In this document: positions 61,217 to 64,000 of the stretch, piece after piece
How positions within the stretch are numbered: the first letter of the stretch is position 1
Layout: each line of letters starts with the position of its first letter
DNA from: Methylophaga nitratireducenticrescens
GTDB lineage: Bacteria; Pseudomonadota; Gammaproteobacteria; Nitrosococcales; Methylophagaceae
Direction: 5' to 3'
Length of the DNA: 64,000 bases
Assembly (NCBI RefSeq): GCF_000260985.4
Contig: NC_017857.3
Location: forward strand, 248,001-312,000
Made by a program: the position numbers and the translations under genes
Notes under the pieces: model-generated
The model's input: the letters and a program-made list of their open reading frames with translations, nothing else
Told to the model about the DNA's origin: nothing
Databases searched by the model: none

Positions 61217-61960
61217 CTAGGAGGTGGTTTCGGAAGAGCCTTTCATCTTAGGTAAAAATCGTGATACTTGCAGACCCAATTCAAACAACAACCAAACAGG
61301 GACAGCCAGAAGTGTCTGGGAAATTACATCAGGTGGTGTAAGTAACATTCCAATCACAAATGCCCCCACAATAACATAAGGCCTTTTCTCAGTAAGGCTT
61401 TGTCGAGTGGAAACACCACTCCAGATTAACAGTAAGGTTGCGATAGGCACTTCAAAGGCCAGTCCGAAAGCAAAAAATAATTTCAGGACAAAATCAAGAT
61501 AACTGCTGATATCCGTCATCACAGCCACACCCTCTGGCGCAGCTTGTGTTAAAAATCCAAAAACAAGAGGAAAAACAACGTAGTAAGCGAATATTATACC
61601 GAGAACAAACAGCACTGTACTGGCAAACATTAAGGGAAAAACGATACGCTTTTCATGTTTATACAAGCCTGGAGCAATAAACGCCCACAACTGATAGAGT
61701 AATACTGGCATCGCCAGCATAATAGCGGCGGTCAATGTTAGCTTAAATGGAGTCAGGAAAGGTGAAGCCACTTCAGTGGCAATCATTGAGCTGGTCTCTG
61801 GTAAATGCTCCATTAAAGGTGCCGATAAAATAAGATATAACTCATTTGCAAATGGTAATAGGCATACAGCAATAATCAATACCGCAAGGATTCCTCGTAG
61901 TAACCTATCCCGAAGCTCAACCAGATGGGAAATTAGTGGTTGTTGTTCACTATTTTCCAT
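61217..61960 (-). CDS. tatC: Twin-arginine translocase subunit TatC
   Basis: 247 residues with six membrane helices. The conserved N-terminal cytoplasmic segment [16 protein letters not shown] and the first periplasmic loop, [16 protein letters not shown], contain the signal-peptide-binding acidic residues. Receptor for folded Tat substrates; the fbpA product in this window has a Tat-like signal. Overlaps tatB by 11 nt. Confidence 0.97.
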   Translation of the reverse strand: MENSEQQPLISHLVELRDRLLRGILAVLIIAVCLLPFANELYLILSAPLMEHLPETSSMIATEVASPFLTPFKLTLTAAIMLAMPVLLYQLWAFIAPGLYKHEKRIVFPLMFASTVLFVLGIIFAYYVVFPLVFGFLTQAAPEGVAVMTDISSYLDFVLKLFFAFGLAFEVPIATLLLIWSGVSTRQSLTEKRPYVIVGAFVIGMLLTPPDVISQTLLAVPVWLLFELGLQVSRFLPKMKGSSETTS

Positions 61961-62270
61961 CTTCAGCCTGCTTTTTATCTACAGAAGTAGTATTAGTTGT
62001 ATTTGAAAGATTCGGTTTAGTTTTTGCCGGAGCATCAATATCAATGACTTCATTAAGATCGGGTAAATCATCCGGTTTTTTGAAAGCTTGTTTGATTTCT
62101 TCGGCACGTAATTCTTTGGCGATATCGTTTTTGACCGATTGAAGTGAGGCGTTGGCACGGCCAATCCATAAACCGCAGACACGAACAACTTTAGGGAGCT
62201 TTTCCGGCCCCACAACAATCAATGCAACGACAGCAATTAATAATAATTCCCAAAACCCAATATCAAACAC
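61950..62270 (-). CDS. tatB: Twin-arginine translocase subunit TatB
   Basis: 106 residues: [20 protein letters not shown] membrane helix, the GPEKLPK hinge and an amphipathic helix, then an Ala/Asp-rich tail with no fixed structure. Forms the receptor complex with TatC. 5 nt after tatA. Confidence 0.95.
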   Translation of the reverse strand: MFDIGFWELLLIAVVALIVVGPEKLPKVVRVCGLWIGRANASLQSVKNDIAKELRAEEIKQAFKKPDDLPDLNEVIDIDAPAKTKPNLSNTTNTTSVDKKQAEDGK

Positions 62271-62275
62271 GGTGA

Positions 62276-62521
62276 TTATCGTTTAGTTGAGCCGTGTTCT
62301 TCGTGCTGCTGCTTTTGTTGGCTTTCACTATTGTCGTCATGTTTAAGATTGCTGGCATCATTTTTTTGTTCCTCTTCGCCGTCACGGACTGAGGATTTGA
62401 AGCTGCGAATAGCACTGCCCAGATCACCGCCAAGAGAACGGAGCTTTTTAGTGCCGAAAAGCAAAATGACGATGACCAAGACGATCAATAATTGCCATAC
62501 ACTGATTCCACCAAATCCCAT
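62276..62521 (-). CDS. tatA: Twin-arginine translocase pore subunit TatA
   Basis: 81 residues: membrane helix [20 protein letters not shown], the [10 protein letters not shown] hinge, amphipathic helix [10 protein letters not shown] and a charged His/Gln/Glu-rich tail. Forms the translocation pore. Follows the HIT gene by 9 nt in the common hisFIE-HIT-tatABC order. Confidence 0.95.
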   Translation of the reverse strand: MGFGGISVWQLLIVLVIVILLFGTKKLRSLGGDLGSAIRSFKSSVRDGEEEQKNDASNLKHDDNSESQQKQQHEEHGSTKR

Positions 62522-62530
62522 GCTGTACTC

Positions 62531-62869
62531 CTAATGAAAGCCAGGCAGATTCTTTCCACCTAACAAATGAATATGTAAATGATCGACTTCCTGACCACCA
62601 CCTGGTCCGGTATTTATGATTGTGCGAAACCCTGTCTTTAGGCTTTGAGACTGGGCCAGTTCAGGAAGTTTAAGAAACATATGTGCAATTAACTCCTGAT
62701 GACTCTGATCAAGATGATCCAGCCTGGCAATATGTTGTTTTGGAATCACTAACAGGTGCACGGCGGCTTTGGGATTAATATCGTTGAACACAAAGATCAG
62801 ATCATCTTCAAAAACTTTCGCGGATGGAATCTCACCGGCAATAATTTTGCAGAAAATACAATCAGTCAT
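62531..62869 (-). CDS. HIT family protein (HinT-like)
   Basis: 112-residue histidine-triad hydrolase of nucleoside phosphoramidates. N-terminal zinc-type [13 protein letters not shown] and the triad HLHIHLLGG at about 97-105. Start overlaps the hisE stop by 4 nt. Position between hisE and tatA is usual. Confidence 0.95.
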   Translation of the reverse strand: MTDCIFCKIIAGEIPSAKVFEDDLIFVFNDINPKAAVHLLVIPKQHIARLDHLDQSHQELIAHMFLKLPELAQSQSLKTGFRTIINTGPGGGQEVDHLHIHLLGGKNLPGFH

Positions 62870-63186
62870 TTTTTGCTCCTGCTGGCTTTTTCTTCGAGGC
62901 CTGATAAGCCAAATCGACGATCCAGCTCATGTAAAACGGCCTCAACATCAATATCATTATGCGCCAGTAATACCATTGAATGAAACCAAAGATCGGCTGT
63001 TTCGTAGATAATTTGCTGTTTGTCGCCAGCTTTTCCTGCAATGACGGTTTCTGTGGCCTCTTCACCCAGTTTTTTCAAAATCTTATCTGTACCAGCAGCA
63101 TACAGGCTGGCTACATATGAGCTGTCAGCATCTGCATATTTGCGATCATTTAGCACCGCCATCAGTCTCAGCAAGGTATCACTCAT
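62866..63186 (-). CDS. hisE: Phosphoribosyl-ATP pyrophosphatase
   Basis: 106 residues, second step of histidine synthesis. Typical [33 protein letters not shown] and [19 protein letters not shown] with the MazG-like acidic metal ligands. Overlaps hisI by 4 nt (ATGA). Confidence 0.96.
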   Translation of the reverse strand: MSDTLLRLMAVLNDRKYADADSSYVASLYAAGTDKILKKLGEEATETVIAGKAGDKQQIIYETADLWFHSMVLLAHNDIDVEAVLHELDRRFGLSGLEEKASRSKK

Positions 63187-63566
63187 CGATATATCTCATT
63201 TGGATCTTTCAGCACTGGTTCGGTGGCTTGCCATTCGCCATCGTGCAGTTCCAGAAAAAAACAATGATGCCGACCAGTATGACAGGCGATGCCACCTATC
63301 TGTTCAACTTCAAGCAAAATGGCATCCTGATCACAGTCCATACGTATAGACTTGATGATTTGCTGATGGCCGGATTGTTCACCTTTATGCCACAGTTTTT
63401 GCCGGGATCGTGACCAATAAACAGCGTGGCCGTTTTCGGCAGTTAGCTGCAATGACTCACGGTTCATCCACGCTAAAGTAAGTACTTGCTTAGTCGAAAA
63501 CTCTTGTGTGATAACGGGAAGCAATCCATCGTTTCCCCAGTTGACCTGCTCCAGCCATGCCGTCAT
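63183..63566 (-). CDS. hisI: Phosphoribosyl-AMP cyclohydrolase
   Basis: 127 residues, third step of histidine synthesis. [37 protein letters not shown] and metal-binding DCDQDAILL with HTGRHHCFF. Separate from hisE (not fused as in enterics). Overlaps hisF by 4 nt. Confidence 0.96.
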   Translation of the reverse strand: MTAWLEQVNWGNDGLLPVITQEFSTKQVLTLAWMNRESLQLTAENGHAVYWSRSRQKLWHKGEQSGHQQIIKSIRMDCDQDAILLEVEQIGGIACHTGRHHCFFLELHDGEWQATEPVLKDPNEIYR

Positions 63567-64000
63567 AAACGTACCTCAATACCTTGTTCTGCCATTTGCT
63601 GTTTGGCTTCGCCCACCGTATGTTCACCGAAATGGAAGATGCTGGCGGCCAGTACCGCATCGGCATGACCTAATTTGATGCCATCAGTCAGATCCTGCAA
63701 TTTACCCACACCACCTGAGGCAATCACCGGCACCACAACCGCATCACTGACGGCTCGGGTTAGCTCTAAATCAAAACCGGATTTGGTGCCATCACGATCC
63801 ATACTGGTTAGTAAAATCTCACCAGCACCCAGCAGTACCATTCTTTTTGCCCATTCAACAGCATCTATACCGGTGGGATGACGACCGCCGTGGGTAAAAA
63901 TTTCCCATCTTGGTGTCTGCCCCTCTGCAGAAACACGTTTGGCATCAATAGCGACCACGATACATTGTGAACCAAATTTTTCGGCAGCTTCACGAACAAA
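63563..64000 (-). CDS. hisF: Imidazole glycerol phosphate synthase cyclase subunit, 5' part outside window
   Basis: The visible 145 residues are the C-terminal part of HisF, reading in from the edge as [20 protein letters not shown]. Further motifs: [20 protein letters not shown] with the catalytic Asp, [13 protein letters not shown] and [12 protein letters not shown]. Makes IGP and AICAR with HisH. The start codon lies beyond the window; a Val or Met near 63958 is internal. Confidence 0.97.
   Translation of the reverse strand, partial: FVREAAEKFGSQCIVVAIDAKRVSAEGQTPRWEIFTHGGRHPTGIDAVEWAKRMVLLGAGEILLTSMDRDGTKSGFDLELTRAVSDAVVVPVIASGGVGKLQDLTDGIKLGHADAVLAASIFHFGEHTVGEAKQQMAEQGIEVRL

Overview
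The window looks like a chromosomal segment of a methylotrophic gammaproteobacterium, most like Methylophaga or a relative. Pointers are the complete fhcB-A-D-C cluster (formyltransferase/hydrolase complex of tetrahydromethanopterin-linked formaldehyde oxidation), a class I fructose-1,6-bisphosphatase beside it, a monomeric NADP-isocitrate dehydrogenase, two pseudoazurins, and gammaproteobacterial housekeeping order (lysM-dprA-smg-topA divergent from def-fmt-rsmB; priA-argS-SPOR; hisFIE-HIT-tatABC). The genus is an inference; no rRNA or marker comparison was possible.

Layout. 1-5.8 kb: gltBD glutamate synthase on the minus strand (gltD cut by the window edge). 6.0-7.9 kb: purE-purK and a small Rdx-type CxxC protein on the plus strand. 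8.0-13.0 kb: lysM-dprA-smg-topA on the minus strand. 13.2-26.4 kb: a cytochrome c gene followed by a very compact plus-strand array of 14 genes (def, fmt, rsmB, DUF4390, ntrY, ntrX, trkA, yqgE, ruvX, pyrR, pyrB, a catalytically degenerate pyrC', a DUF3012 lipoprotein, a HAD phosphatase). tRNA-Asp follows on the minus strand.

27-46 kb is the accessory part, rich in metal-related genes and long non-coding gaps: a membrane-anchored pseudoazurin, monomeric icd, a Fur-box-preceded Fe(III) ABC importer operon led by an unrecognised secreted 270-residue protein, a FecA-like TonB-dependent receptor behind a 1.3 kb geneless leader, a second soluble pseudoazurin, an AI-2E-type permease, an RND efflux pair and a lipocalin.

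46-64 kb returns to core functions: DUF2805 and MAPEG proteins, fbp, the fhc cluster, SPOR-argS-priA, a 245-bp gap with five DnaA boxes (candidate origin or DnaA-titration site), a Na/Pi cotransporter, folA, a TIGR02647-type protein, a small acidic protein plus pentapeptide-repeat protein pair, tatABC, a HIT protein and hisEIF (hisF cut by the window edge).

How it fits together: the fhc complex releases formate from formyl-H4MPT during C1 oxidation, Fbp serves the sugar-phosphate side of C1 assimilation, glutamate synthase and NtrYX connect to nitrogen status, and pseudoazurins and cytochrome c are periplasmic electron carriers. The strongest items for a second look are the DnaA-box cluster, the NtrX-type regulator whose AAA+ domain has lost the GAFTGA loop, the inactive dihydroorotase, the unknown first gene of the iron operon, and a diverged 50-bp repeat lying upstream of two minus-strand genes. 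No CRISPR array, insertion sequence, phage or defence island was seen.
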